A stretch of DNA of 49,954 nucleotides from an uncultured Pelagibacteraceae bacterium (GCA_902558705.1 CACEEW010000007.1:1-49954); one strand, 5' to 3'. Numbered from the stretch's first letter, positions 19,398-27,406 are shown. Notes: a model not told the origin generated them from the sequence alone. Numbers and translations are program-made.

Positions 19398-21080
19398 TTA
19401 TGTTGCAGTTTTAACTGTTGTTCTTTTCATTATAAAAACTTGTTGAGCCATAGTTAAGATATTATTTATAGTCCAATAAATTACTAAACCACTAGGAAAC
19501 GGAGCAAGTATTACAGTTAAGAAAAGTGGAAAAAACATAAATATTTTTGCTTGCATAGCATCGGTAGGAGCAGGATTAAGTTTTTGTTGCACCCACATTG
19601 AAACACCCATTGCTACAGGCCATGCTCCTATAACTAAAAAAGATGGTACATCATATGGTAATAAACCAAACAGATTAAATAAACTAGTTGGATCACGTTC
19701 ACTTAAATCGTGAATCCAACCATAAAAAGGCATCTGCCTCATTTCAATGGTTACAAACAAAACTTTATACAAAGCAAAGAATACGGGTATTTGGACAAGT
19801 ATTGGCAAACACCCTGACATTGGATTTACTTTTTCTTTTTTATAAAGTGCCATCATTTCTTGCTGTAACTTCATTTTATCATTTTTATGAAGCTCTTTAA
19901 GTCTTACCATTTCTGGTTGGAGCGCTTTCATTTTCGCCATACTTCTGAATGAAAAATTAGCAAGTGGAAAAAAGGCTAACCTAATACAAATTGTAATTGC
20001 AATTATAGCTAAACCATAATTACCAAGAAGTTTAAAAAAATAATCAATTCCAAAAAATAATGGTTTAGTTATAAAATATAAAAAACCCCAATCTATAACT
20101 AAGTCAAACTTTTCTATATTTAATGACTCAGCATATCCATCAATTACATCTACTCTTTTAGCAGCCACAATTATTTGCAAGCTATCTTCAATAGAACTAT
20201 TTTGATTAAGTTCTAGAGGCTCTGTCGTAATAAAATTTGCTCTAAACTTATTTTTATAATCAAATGTTGTTTTAAATTCTTTATTTTTTGGTGGTATGAT
20301 TGAAGCTACATAATATTTATCTCCAACACCTAACCAACCTTTTTGAGCAGTGCGAGAAAACTTTTGATCTTGAATATCATCATAATCCTCTTCAATTAAT
20401 TCATCATCTAAAGTAGCAATTGGACCCTCATGAAGAATATAAAAGTTAGATAAACCTTCAGGAATTTTATTTCTAATTATTTGACCATAGGAATAAAAAT
20501 CATATTTTTTGTTAGTAGAATTTATTACTTTTTGATTTATAGAAAATAAAAATTTATCATCTAAACTAATTTCTTTTTCAAAAGTTATTCCTTGTTTATT
20601 AGTCCAAGATAATTTTATAGGTGATTTTTCTGTGAGAATATCATTTCCAACGATAGACCAAACTGTATCAGAACTTGGAATATCAATATTTTTATCAGTG
20701 GTAACGAATCCACTTTCAATAAAATAACCTTCCTCAATATTTCTTGGTCCTAGTAGTGTTACCTTTTCTTCACTTTCCAGACTTATTTTATAATTTTTAA
20801 AAGTTAAATCATCAATTGCTGCACCCTTCAATGCAATAGATCCAATGATACTTTGGTTTTCAAATTTTATTCTATCACTTTTTTCTAAAGCTTCTTCTCT
20901 AGATATCTGAACTAAAGTTTCTTTCTGTTCTAAAATTGGAGTGTCAGTATTTTGTTCTATCTTATTTTTTTCAGATAAATTTTGTTTTGTTATTGATTGC
21001 TCTGGAGTAAAAAATAATGCATATAAAACAATCACAGCTGAGGATAAGGCTATCGCAGCTATTACGTTTTTAGATTCCAT
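19398..21080 (-). CDS. yidC: Membrane protein insertase YidC
   Basis: 560 aa. Inserts and folds inner-membrane proteins alone or with Sec. N-terminal signal anchor (VIAAIALSSAVIVLYALFF, about residues 5-23), then a periplasmic beta-domain of about 320 aa, then the conserved five-helix core: NYGLAIIAITICIRLAFFPL with the hydrophilic-groove Arg, CLPILVQIPVFFALYKVLF, and a C-terminal VIYWTINNILTMAQQ segment. The usual gram-negative YidC architecture. Start codon shares bases with the yidD stop region (1-bp overlap). Confidence 0.97.
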   Translation of the reverse strand: MESKNVIAAIALSSAVIVLYALFFTPEQSITKQNLSEKNKIEQNTDTPILEQKETLVQISREEALEKSDRIKFENQSIIGSIALKGAAIDDLTFKNYKISLESEEKVTLLGPRNIEEGYFIESGFVTTDKNIDIPSSDTVWSIVGNDILTEKSPIKLSWTNKQGITFEKEISLDDKFLFSINQKVINSTNKKYDFYSYGQIIRNKIPEGLSNFYILHEGPIATLDDELIEEDYDDIQDQKFSRTAQKGWLGVGDKYYVASIIPPKNKEFKTTFDYKNKFRANFITTEPLELNQNSSIEDSLQIIVAAKRVDVIDGYAESLNIEKFDLVIDWGFLYFITKPLFFGIDYFFKLLGNYGLAIIAITICIRLAFFPLANFSFRSMAKMKALQPEMVRLKELHKNDKMKLQQEMMALYKKEKVNPMSGCLPILVQIPVFFALYKVLFVTIEMRQMPFYGWIHDLSERDPTSLFNLFGLLPYDVPSFLVIGAWPVAMGVSMWVQQKLNPAPTDAMQAKIFMFFPLFLTVILAPFPSGLVIYWTINNILTMAQQVFIMKRTTVKTAT

Positions 21081-21331
21081 TATTTTTTTACCTTTATTTT
21101 TTTGTCAACTGGATCAAATCCTTCTCCACCCCCTAAAAATTTTATAGGATGGCAAGATAAAATTCTTTTAAAACTCATATATAAACCTTTTAATAGACCA
21201 AATTTTTTTAAAGCATCAATACTATACTCTGAACAAGTTGGTAAATATCTGCAAGAGTCTCCTAGTAAAGGGCTTATCAAGTATTTATATCCTTTAATTA
21301 ATTTAATTAAAATTATAGTGAGAAAATTCAT
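21080..21331 (-). CDS. yidD: Membrane protein insertion efficiency factor
   Basis: 83 aa. KGYKYLISPLLGDSCRYLPTCS (read in two parts) is the family hallmark, with CSEYSIDALKKFG and LSCHPIKFLGGGEGFDPV. The three cysteines are present. It lies between rnpA and yidC, the universal order, with 1-bp overlaps on both sides. Confidence 0.96.
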   Translation of the reverse strand: MNFLTIILIKLIKGYKYLISPLLGDSCRYLPTCSEYSIDALKKFGLLKGLYMSFKRILSCHPIKFLGGGEGFDPVDKKIKVKK

Positions 21332-21672
21332 TATTTAATTTTTTTAAATTCCTGAAATAAGGTTTCTTTTATATTAGTATAATCACTGTGTAGCACACTC
21401 GCCTTACATATAACAAGATAAGAAAAATTAAACTTTATTGTTACTTTTTTTACTGCTTCATTCATAATGTTTCTTAGTCTCCTTTTTATTTTATTTCTTT
21501 GAACAGCATTTCCTATTTTTTTCTTCGTCACAAAGGAAATATTTAGTCTTTCATTATTTTTCTTATCTAATTCACCAAAGAAAATTGTAGCATATTTGTT
21601 TGATACTTTTTTCTTTTTTAGCAATGATTTAAATTCTTCGTTTTTTGAAAGAGCAACAATTTTGCTTCTCAT
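21331..21672 (-). CDS. rnpA: Ribonuclease P protein component
   Basis: 113 aa basic protein that binds RNase P RNA for tRNA 5' maturation. The RNR signature is NAVQRNKIKRRLRNI (about residues 56-70), preceded by SFVTKKKIG. Position between rpmH and yidD confirms it. The RNase P RNA gene is not in this window. Confidence 0.95.
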   Translation of the reverse strand: MRSKIVALSKNEEFKSLLKKKKVSNKYATIFFGELDKKNNERLNISFVTKKKIGNAVQRNKIKRRLRNIMNEAVKKVTIKFNFSYLVICKASVLHSDYTNIKETLFQEFKKIK

Positions 21673-21676
21673 TAAT

Positions 21677-21817
21677 TTAACCAGATACAGTTAATGATTT
21701 TCTGCCTCTAGCTCTTCTTCTAGCTAAAAGTTTTTTCCCACCCTTAGTTTTCATTTTCGACCTAAAGCCGTGTTTTCTGGCTCTTTTGATTTTTGATGGT
21801 TGATATGTTCTTTTCAT
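21677..21817 (-). CDS. rpmH: 50S ribosomal protein L34
   Basis: 46 aa, very basic: [20 protein letters not shown], then [21 protein letters not shown]. This matches L34 (MKRTYQPS...HGFRxRMxTxxGRxVLxxRRxKGRxxL) with a two-residue C-terminal extension. It lies 4 bp upstream of rnpA, the usual rpmH-rnpA order, and heads the operon to yidC. Confidence 0.97.
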   Translation of the reverse strand: MKRTYQPSKIKRARKHGFRSKMKTKGGKKLLARRRARGRKSLTVSG

Positions 21818-21849
21818 AATTGTGGTTAAATTTTTATTAAATTTGGCCC

Positions 21850-21878
21850 TTTATAGTAATTAAATATATAAATAGCAA
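21850..21878 (-). promoter_or_regulatory. Sigma70-type promoter for rpmH-rnpA-yidD-yidC
   Basis: On the minus strand, -35 TTGCTA (21878-21873) and -10 TATAAA (21855-21850) are separated by exactly 17 bp. The predicted start is near 21843, giving a leader of about 26 nt to the rpmH ATG. Good match for an AT-rich genome where the -35 is often lost. Confidence 0.55.
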
Positions 21879-21909
21879 ATAGAAGATTTTATAAATACGA
21901 TAATGAATA

Positions 21910-22632
21910 ATGGAAAAAACTAAAAAAATTAAAATATTTATAGGTTTATCTTACTTAATTTTGATATCCATATTTCTGTTTTTGTTTTTTTCAAAATTTA
22001 GTCTTCAAGAGATTACATCTTACAACTTTATAAAAGAAAATAGATCATATTTTTTAGAACTTAAAAATTCTAACTTATTTTTTATATCAACAATTTTTTT
22101 GATTTTTACAATTTTATGGGTATTTCCATTTTTAGGATTTGGATCTCCAATAGCTTTAATCGGTGGATTTATTTTTGGAAAATGGCTGGGGACAATTCTT
22201 GTAGTATTAGGTTTAAGCATAGGAGCAACTTTTTTGTATTTATTTGGTAATTTTTTTTTAAAGGATCTAATAAGAGAAAAATTTTTAAAAAGATATCAAA
22301 GCCTCGAAATTAAATTTAAAAAATCGGAATTTTTTTATTTATTAATTTATCGTTTTATAGGGGGAATTCCTTGGCAACTTAGTTGTCTTTTACCAACAAT
22401 TTTTAATGTAAAAGCAATTAATTTCTTCTTCGCAACATTAATAGGCATTATTCCTCAAATTTTTATAGCTGTCTCAATTGGTAGTGGACTTGAAAAGGTT
22501 ATAGATCAAAATTCAGAAGTTCCAGGATTATCAGAAATAATTTTTTCTCCAGAAGTATACGTTCCTATTGTAGCTTTTTTTATTTTAGTCCTGTTAACTA
22601 TTCTTCTTCGAAAATTGTTTTATAAAAGCTGA
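21910..22632 (+). CDS. TVP38/TMEM64 (VTT domain, DedA-like) membrane protein
   Basis: 240 aa with about six membrane spans. The VTT core is GFGSPIALIGGFIFGKWLG followed by GLSIGATFLYLFG (re-entrant-loop region), then the conserved YRFIGGIPWQLSCLLP (compare R-x-x-P-x-x-P) and TLIGIIPQIFIAVSIGSG. Bacterial members are implicated in lipid scrambling/undecaprenyl phosphate recycling, by family; no specific substrate can be read. It is divergent from rpmH and ends exactly one base before the tRNA-Thr CCA end on the other strand. Confidence 0.85.
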   Translation: MEKTKKIKIFIGLSYLILISIFLFLFFSKFSLQEITSYNFIKENRSYFLELKNSNLFFISTIFLIFTILWVFPFLGFGSPIALIGGFIFGKWLGTILVVLGLSIGATFLYLFGNFFLKDLIREKFLKRYQSLEIKFKKSEFFYLLIYRFIGGIPWQLSCLLPTIFNVKAINFFFATLIGIIPQIFIAVSIGSGLEKVIDQNSEVPGLSEIIFSPEVYVPIVAFFILVLLTILLRKLFYKS

Positions 22633-22706
22633 TGGTGCTCCCACCCTGTACTGACCAGGGAACTAGTCCTTACCAAGGACTTGTTATACCATTTAACTAC
22701 AGGAGC
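22633..22706 (-). tRNA. tRNA-Thr (anticodon GGT) with an unusual T-loop
   Basis: 74 nt. Acceptor GCTCCTG pairs with TGGGAGC (two wobbles), discriminator A, CCA encoded at 22633-22635. D-arm GTTA/TAAC with loop AATGGTA keeps G18G19. Anticodon stem AGTCC/GGACT, loop TTGGTAA, anticodon GGT. Variable loop AGTT. The T-stem CCCTG/CAGGG is perfect, but the T-loop reads GTCAGTA where TTCRANY is standard, so positions 54 and 58 are both G. Otherwise intact, so probably functional. Confidence 0.92.
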
Positions 22707-22806
22707 GATTATCACAAATTGTATTTTATTGATAATAAAGCATTTTTTTCAAATTATTGCCTTAATTTTTTGATGAATATGATTTATATCTATTTAAGGA
22801 AATTAT

Positions 22807-23007
22807 ATGGGCATTCATTACGATTATAAATCTACTAAAAGTGCTAAACTGATGGAAAAGCAGGCTAAAAGAGAAAAAAAGCTTGCTGAAAAAAAAGCTA
22901 AGCGACTTGCAAAAGAAGGTCCAAAAAAAGACGATGATCATGATAAAACTTTAGATGCCTCAAAGCCCATAACATTAGATTTTCTAACTAATCCAAATAA
23001 AGAATGA
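22807..23007 (+). CDS. Small highly charged conserved-looking protein, 66 aa
   Basis: Begins MGIHYDYKSTKSAKLMEKQA; the middle (residues 14-45) is a Lys/Glu/Ala helix with coiled-coil character (KQAKREKKLAEKKAKRLA), then an acidic-polar turn and a tail ITLDFLTNP. Preceded by AAGGA 8-9 bp before the ATG, a good ribosome-binding site. Its stop overlaps the next small ORF as ATGA. No known family recognised. It opens a run through dcd, murA, DUF2948, hisD and infA, so it may be co-expressed with cell-envelope and translation genes. Confidence 0.65.
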   Translation: MGIHYDYKSTKSAKLMEKQAKREKKLAEKKAKRLAKEGPKKDDDHDKTLDASKPITLDFLTNPNKE

Positions 23008-23105
23008 GAGTAAAAGAAAAAAATGAGCGATTAAGCTTAGCGCTAAGAAAAAATTTGAAAAAAAGAAAATTGTTTCAAAAAAAAAATAAAAAAAAGAATA
23101 AATAA
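23004..23105 (+). CDS. Tiny basic protein, 33 aa, coupled to dcd
   Basis: Reads [20 protein letters not shown] then [13 protein letters not shown]. It overlaps the upstream gene by 4 bp (ATGA) and the dcd start by 1 bp (TAATG), so it looks translationally coupled on both sides. The [16 protein letters not shown] core resembles short alphaproteobacterial proteins of the pattern ERLAxALRxNLxRRK, which I recall from similar contexts (not verified). Function unknown; a nucleic-acid or ribosome-binding role is only a guess from its charge. Confidence 0.6.
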   Translation: MRVKEKNERLSLALRKNLKKRKLFQKKNKKKNK

Positions 23106-23659
23106 TGTCAGTTCTTTCCGATAAGTGGATAAGAAAAATGTGTAAAGAGAAGGATATGATCTCACCTTTTGAAGAAAAACAGGTTAGAGGTGATAGTATT
23201 TCATATGGTCTTTCTTCGTTTGGTTATGACGCAAGAGTATCTGATGAATTTAAGATTTTTACTAATGTAAATTCAGAGATTGTAGATCCAAAAAACTTTA
23301 AACCAACTAATTTTGTCACAAAAAATACTTCAGAATGTATTATACCACCAAATTCCTTTGTGTTAGCTAGAACTATGGAAAAATTCAAAATACCAGAGGA
23401 TGTTTTGGTAATTTGTTTGGGAAAATCTACATATGCAAGATGTGGTATTATAGTTAATGTCACTCCACTGGAACCAGGTTGGGAAGGATACGTAACACTA
23501 GAGTTCTCTAACACTACACCATTACCAGCTAAAATTTATGCCAATGAAGGTGTTGCTCAATTTATTTTCCTTAAGGGTAATGAAAAACCTGAGGTAACTT
23601 ATGCAGATCGTGATGGTAAATATATGGGTCAAACTGGTGTAACTTTACCTAAAGTTTAA
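23105..23659 (+). CDS. dcd: dCTP deaminase
   Basis: 184 aa. Deaminates dCTP to dUTP, the main route to dTTP in gram-negative bacteria. Seen: [36 protein letters not shown] with the catalytic Glu, [24 protein letters not shown], and [11 protein letters not shown]. Length is normal (about 185 aa). It starts at the stop of the 33-aa gene and is 2 bp ahead of murA. Confidence 0.97.
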   Translation: MSVLSDKWIRKMCKEKDMISPFEEKQVRGDSISYGLSSFGYDARVSDEFKIFTNVNSEIVDPKNFKPTNFVTKNTSECIIPPNSFVLARTMEKFKIPEDVLVICLGKSTYARCGIIVNVTPLEPGWEGYVTLEFSNTTPLPAKIYANEGVAQFIFLKGNEKPEVTYADRDGKYMGQTGVTLPKV

Positions 23660-23661
23660 TA

Positions 23662-24915
23662 ATGCAAAAGTTAGAAGTTTTTGGGGCCAATAAGCTCAAG
23701 GGAGAGATCAATATTTCAGGTTCAAAAAATGCTTCCTTACCAATTTTAGCCGCAACTTTGCTAACAAACAAAAAAGTCTATTTAGATAATTTACCAAAAG
23801 TTAAAGATATTGAAACAATGATTAATCTACTTAGATCACTGGGTTCAAAAACAAAATTTAATAAAAAAAATTTAGTAGTTGATAATTCTAAACAAAATAA
23901 AAATTTTGCTTCCTATAATTTAGTTAAAACTATGCGTGCTGGAATATTAGTTCTTGGTCCTTTACTTGCAAAATTCGGTAGAGCCAAAGTATCTCTTCCG
24001 GGTGGTTGTGCAATTGGTACTAGACCTGTTGATCTTCATCTGAAAGCTTTATCAAAATTAGGTGTAAAATATAAAATAATTCAGGGCTACATTCATGCAA
24101 CAGCTCCAAAAGGTTTAATAGGTACAAAAATTACTTTTTCAAAAATTTCAGTAGGAGCAACTGAAAATTTGATAATAGCTGCTACATTAGCTAAAGGAAC
24201 CACAATATTAAAAAATTGTGCAATAGAACCAGAGATAAAAGATTTAACAAATTTTTTAATCAAATTAGGATGTGATTTAAAATGGTTATCAAATCGAACA
24301 ATTAGAATCAAAGGGGTAAAAAATACACATGAAATTAAATATTCTGTGATGTTTGATAGGATTGAAGCAGGAACATATTTAGTTGCAGCCGCTGCTACTG
24401 AAGGAAATTTAAGGATTAAAAAAGTAATTCCAGAAATAATAAAGACTGAGATTAATATTTTAAAAAAAATTGGTGCAAAAATTGTAGTAAAAAAAAATCA
24501 AATTCATATTTATGGAAATAAGAAAATAAGAAACACAAATATAAAAACAGCTCCTTATCCAGGATTCCCCACAGATTTACAAGCTCAAATTATGGTATTG
24601 CTGTGCAAAGCAAACAAAAAATCTTTGATTAAAGAAGATATTTTTGAAAACAGATTTATGCATGTTTCAGAACTAAATCGAATGGGTGCTAAAATTTTAA
24701 TAAAAGGGAACAAAGCTTTGATAGAAGGAAATATCAAATTTACTGCCGCAGAATTAATGGCAACGGATTTAAGGGCCTCAGTTTCTCTTATTCTTGCAGC
24801 TCTTATAACTAGAGGTAAATCAATAATAAACAGAATTTATCATTTAGACAGAGGGTATGAAAATATAGAAAAAAAATTAAAAAAAGTCGGTGCAAAAATA
24901 AGAAGGATAAATTAA
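23662..24915 (+). CDS. murA: UDP-N-acetylglucosamine 1-carboxyvinyltransferase
   Basis: 417 aa. First committed step of peptidoglycan synthesis (PEP to UDP-GlcNAc). The active-site loop LPGGCAIGTRPVDLHLKAL contains the Cys targeted by fosfomycin. Also GSKNASLPILAATLL, TMRAGILVLGPLL, PYPGFPTDLQAQ, and DLRASVSLILAAL with DRGYENIEKKL. All expected motifs are present. Shares one base with the next gene. Confidence 0.97.
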   Translation: MQKLEVFGANKLKGEINISGSKNASLPILAATLLTNKKVYLDNLPKVKDIETMINLLRSLGSKTKFNKKNLVVDNSKQNKNFASYNLVKTMRAGILVLGPLLAKFGRAKVSLPGGCAIGTRPVDLHLKALSKLGVKYKIIQGYIHATAPKGLIGTKITFSKISVGATENLIIAATLAKGTTILKNCAIEPEIKDLTNFLIKLGCDLKWLSNRTIRIKGVKNTHEIKYSVMFDRIEAGTYLVAAAATEGNLRIKKVIPEIIKTEINILKKIGAKIVVKKNQIHIYGNKKIRNTNIKTAPYPGFPTDLQAQIMVLLCKANKKSLIKEDIFENRFMHVSELNRMGAKILIKGNKALIEGNIKFTAAELMATDLRASVSLILAALITRGKSIINRIYHLDRGYENIEKKLKKVGAKIRRIN

Positions 24916-25313
24916 TGGGAAAAAAATATTTAGCTCAAATTATTGCAAGTGACAATGAAGGTTTACAAATGATTTCAGCCTGTAGTGCTGGTGCAAAAGT
25001 AAGAGTTTCAGATATTAAATATCTTAGCTCAAGTAAAGTTTTTTTATTATCTATTGAGCGTACTAAAATTGAAGGAGGGCAAAATAATAAAAAGATTAAT
25101 AGTATTTGTCGGTTTGATTTCGTTGATAATGTAAAATCTAAGAATATTAACCAGAAAAATGATAAATTAATAATAGAACTAATTGCAATAGACTATATGA
25201 AAAATAATGATAATTATGAAATTAATTTAATTTTTAAAAATAATGCTCACATTGTTTTGACAACAGAAGCTATTGAAGTAAGGCTTGAAGATCAAAATGA
25301 GATCAAAGAATAA
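24915..25313 (+). CDS. DUF2948-family protein (unknown function)
   Basis: 132 aa. Placed between murA and hisD, the standard position of the DUF2948 family in alphaproteobacteria. Visible pieces: IASDNEGLQMISACSAGAKV at the N-terminus, a beta-rich middle with FLLSIERTKIEGG and ICRFDFVDNVKSKNI, and an acidic end VLTTEAIEVRLED. No catalytic residues stand out. Function is unknown in the family. It overlaps murA and hisD by 1 bp each. Confidence 0.7.
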   Translation: MGKKYLAQIIASDNEGLQMISACSAGAKVRVSDIKYLSSSKVFLLSIERTKIEGGQNNKKINSICRFDFVDNVKSKNINQKNDKLIIELIAIDYMKNNDNYEINLIFKNNAHIVLTTEAIEVRLEDQNEIKE

Positions 25314-26596
25314 TGAAAATATTAAATAGTAACAACAAAAGTTTTGATAAAGTTTTAGACAATATACTTATAAAACGAAAATTTAAGATTAAATCCAGCT
25401 TGATTTCAGTGACTGGCATTATCAATGATGTGAAAAAAAATGGAGATAAAGCTTTGTTGAAATATGAAAAAAAATTTAATCTTAATAAAACTATTATTCC
25501 ATCAGCTAAGCAGATTTCAAGGTCAATAAAATCTTTAGATAAAAAAGTAAAAAAAGCAATTGATCTTGCATATTCAAGAATTTATAAATTTCATTCTTTT
25601 CAAAAATTCAAAAACATTTCTTACTCTGATAAATTTAAGAATAAACTTGAATATAAATATTTACCAATCGAGTCTGCTGCAATTTATGTTCCAGGGTCAT
25701 CTGCTTCGTATCCCTCTAGTGTTTTAATGAGTACAATTCCTGCAATAGTTGCTGGAGTTAAAAGAATAGTAATGATTAATCCTAGTTATAAAGGAAAACA
25801 AAACCCAGCAGTTTTATATGCAGCTAAAAAATGTAAAATAAAAGAAATTTATTCAATTGGTGGTCCTTCGGCTATTGCTGCAGCAGCTTATGGAACTAAA
25901 AAAATTAAAAAAGTTGATAAAATAGTAGGACCAGGAAACTCTTTTGTGGCAGCTGCTAAAAAGGAGGTTTTTGGTGATGTTGGAATTGAAGGTATGACTG
26001 CAGGTCCATCTGAAATTTTAATTGTCTGTGATAAATTTTCAAATCCAGAATGGGTTGCAAGTGATTTAATTGGTCAAGCTGAACATGACGTTTTAGCTCA
26101 ATGTATTTTGATTTCAAAAGATAAAGATTTAATTCAAAAAGTTAAGATTGAAATCTCAAAACAATTAAAAGAATTACCAAGGGTTTCTATTGCTAAAAAA
26201 AGTTTAATTAGTAATGGAATTTTAATACATATTAATTCAGATAAAAAGATTGCAGAAGTGATTAATAAAATTGCACCAGAACATTTAGAACTGAATGTTA
26301 AAAATTATAAATCATTTATACCTAAAATCAAAAATGCAGGTTCAATTTGTTTAGGTAAATATGCTGTCATGGCAATGACTGATTATAATGTTGGATCAAA
26401 TCATGTATTACCTACTAATAGTTCAGCAAAATATTCTAGCGGTATAAGTGTTAATGAATTTTATAAAAGAATTTCATATATAAACTTATCAAAAAAGGGT
26501 ATTGAAAGTCTTGGACCATCAGTTATAACTCTTGCAAATTATGAAGGGTTAGCTGGGCATGCTCAATCTGTTAAAAAAAGAATAAGGAGAAAATAA
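25313..26596 (+). CDS. hisD: Histidinol dehydrogenase
   Basis: 427 aa. NAD-dependent oxidation of histidinol to histidine, the last two steps of the pathway. [60 protein letters not shown] (Zn ligands Gln/His), and [16 protein letters not shown] (Zn ligand His). Complete length. hisS-hisZ-hisG are about 1.7 kb downstream. Confidence 0.97.
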   Translation: MKILNSNNKSFDKVLDNILIKRKFKIKSSLISVTGIINDVKKNGDKALLKYEKKFNLNKTIIPSAKQISRSIKSLDKKVKKAIDLAYSRIYKFHSFQKFKNISYSDKFKNKLEYKYLPIESAAIYVPGSSASYPSSVLMSTIPAIVAGVKRIVMINPSYKGKQNPAVLYAAKKCKIKEIYSIGGPSAIAAAAYGTKKIKKVDKIVGPGNSFVAAAKKEVFGDVGIEGMTAGPSEILIVCDKFSNPEWVASDLIGQAEHDVLAQCILISKDKDLIQKVKIEISKQLKELPRVSIAKKSLISNGILIHINSDKKIAEVINKIAPEHLELNVKNYKSFIPKIKNAGSICLGKYAVMAMTDYNVGSNHVLPTNSSAKYSSGISVNEFYKRISYINLSKKGIESLGPSVITLANYEGLAGHAQSVKKRIRRK

Positions 26597-26598
26597 AT

Positions 26599-26814
26599 TT
26601 GTCAAAACAAGACTTACTTGAATTCAAAGGTAAAGTAACTGATTTATTACCTAACGCTATGTTTAGAGTTCAATTAGAAAATGGTCATGTTGTTACTGCA
26701 CATACTGCAGGCAAATTAAGAAAAAATAGAATAAGAGTATTACAAGGTGATAATGTGACAGTAGAAATGACCCCTTATGACCTTACTAAAGGCAGAATAA
26801 TCTTTAGAGGTTAA
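26599..26814 (+). CDS. infA: Translation initiation factor IF-1
   Basis: 71 aa OB-fold. [60 protein letters not shown], all diagnostic. The start is TTG (26599-26601), which gives SKQDLLEF at the expected position; no in-frame ATG fits. AAGGAG lies about 10 bp upstream, so the weak start codon is backed by a strong ribosome-binding site. tRNA-Phe follows 6 bp after the stop. Confidence 0.96.
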   Translation: MSKQDLLEFKGKVTDLLPNAMFRVQLENGHVVTAHTAGKLRKNRIRVLQGDNVTVEMTPYDLTKGRIIFRG

Positions 26815-26820
26815 TCTTTT

Positions 26821-26895
26821 GCCTCGGTAGCTCAGGAGTAGAGCAGAGCCCTGAAAAGGCTTGTGTCGGAGGTGCGAATCCTTCCCGAGGCACCA
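26821..26895 (+). tRNA. tRNA-Phe (anticodon GAA) with variant D- and T-loops
   Basis: 75 nt. Acceptor GCCTCGG/CCGAGGC, discriminator A, CCA encoded. Anticodon arm GAGCC-CTGAAAA-GGCTT. The T-loop is TGCGAAT, so the almost invariant U55 is G. The D-loop AGGAGTA is 7 nt and best aligned gives A at position 18 with G19 kept. The 18-55 tertiary contact therefore seems changed on both sides. Probably co-transcribed with infA (6-bp gap). Confidence 0.93.
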
Positions 26896-26916
26896 TCAAA
26901 ATATCTTGAAAATTCT

Positions 26917-26922
26917 TATAAT
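26917..26922 (+). promoter_or_regulatory. -10 box for the cold-shock gene
   Basis: TATAAT with its predicted start near 26929, leaving a leader of about 42 nt to the cspA-like ATG, which is preceded by AAGGA at 26954-26958. No good -35. It falls inside the 75-bp gap behind tRNA-Phe. Confidence 0.4.
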
Positions 26923-26970
26923 AAAAATTAACATCGTAAGATAATAATAACAAAAGGACTAAGAAATAAG

Positions 26971-27183
26971 ATGAGTACATTAAAAGGAACAGTTAAATGG
27001 TTCAATGGCAAGAAAGGCTTTGGATTCATTGAAAGAGAAGATAAGGAAAAAGATGCTTTTGTCCATGCGAGCGCAGTGAAAGCAGCTGGTATGAGATACC
27101 TTAATGAAGGTGATAAAATAGAATTTACACTTGAAGATGGTCCAAAAGGCCCATCAGCGGTAAATTTAAAAAAATTAGACTAA
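26971..27183 (+). CDS. Cold-shock domain protein (CspA family)
   Basis: 70 aa single cold-shock domain. KGTVKWFNGKKGFGFIERED contains RNP1 (KGFGFI) and DAFVHASAV is RNP2, the aromatic RNA-binding face. Family role is single-stranded nucleic-acid chaperone. The tail GPSAVNLKKL is typical. Own leader, good Shine-Dalgarno and a strong terminator directly behind: a monocistronic unit, likely highly expressed. Confidence 0.96.
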   Translation: MSTLKGTVKWFNGKKGFGFIEREDKEKDAFVHASAVKAAGMRYLNEGDKIEFTLEDGPKGPSAVNLKKLD

Positions 27184-27196
27184 TACTAAAATTTTT

Positions 27197-27239
27197 AAAG
27201 GACGTTTTTCTCAGAAATAGATTAACGTCCTTTTCTTTT
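27197..27239 (+). terminator. Rho-independent terminator of the cold-shock gene
   Basis: AAAGGACGTT (27197-27206) and AACGTCCTTT (27224-27233) form a perfect 10-bp stem, with a 17-nt loop and T-rich run TTTTCTTTT (27231-27239). It is the clearest terminator in the window. Confidence 0.85.
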
Positions 27240-27261
27240 AAGGGTTGAATAATTTTAATAT

Positions 27262-27290
27262 TTGTCATAAAAGACCCGCATGATTATAAA
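27262..27290 (+). promoter_or_regulatory. Sigma70 promoter upstream of the hairpin leader / tRNA-His-hisS unit
   Basis: -35 TTGTCA (27262-27267) and -10 TATAAA (27285-27290) with exactly 17 bp between; predicted start near 27297. It is the best-matching promoter I see in the window. The tRNA-His begins 110 bp downstream, so the transcript has a long leader or is a separate small RNA. Confidence 0.6.
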
Positions 27291-27311
27291 TAACTCATTG
27301 ATGATAACTTC

Positions 27312-27353
27312 AAACAGTTCTCACAAAAACTGTTTCCATAGCCTATAGGCTAT
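27312..27353 (+). promoter_or_regulatory. Two adjacent hairpins in the leader before tRNA-His
   Basis: Hairpin 1: AAACAGTT (27312-27319) with AACTGTTT (27328-27335), 8-bp stem and 8-nt loop. Hairpin 2: ATAGCCTATAGGCTAT (27338-27353), a perfect 16-bp palindrome, followed by TTATTTAT. They are 2 bp apart and lie 7-50 nt after the predicted start. They could be an attenuator, an RNA-stability element or the body of a small RNA. An ORF of 15 codons beginning at 27301 overlaps both. Confidence 0.5.
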
Positions 27354-27358
27354 TTATT

Positions 27359-27369
27359 TATAATATAAT
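27359..27369 (+). promoter_or_regulatory. Tandem -10 boxes close to tRNA-His
   Basis: TATAAT at 27359-27364 and again overlapping at 27364-27369, 37-47 bp before the tRNA-His first base. Could start the tRNA-His-hisS transcript independently of the upstream promoter. No clear -35. Confidence 0.3.
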
Positions 27370-27406
27370 TTTAAATCCACACAAAAATAATATAAAAACA
27401 AGGAAT

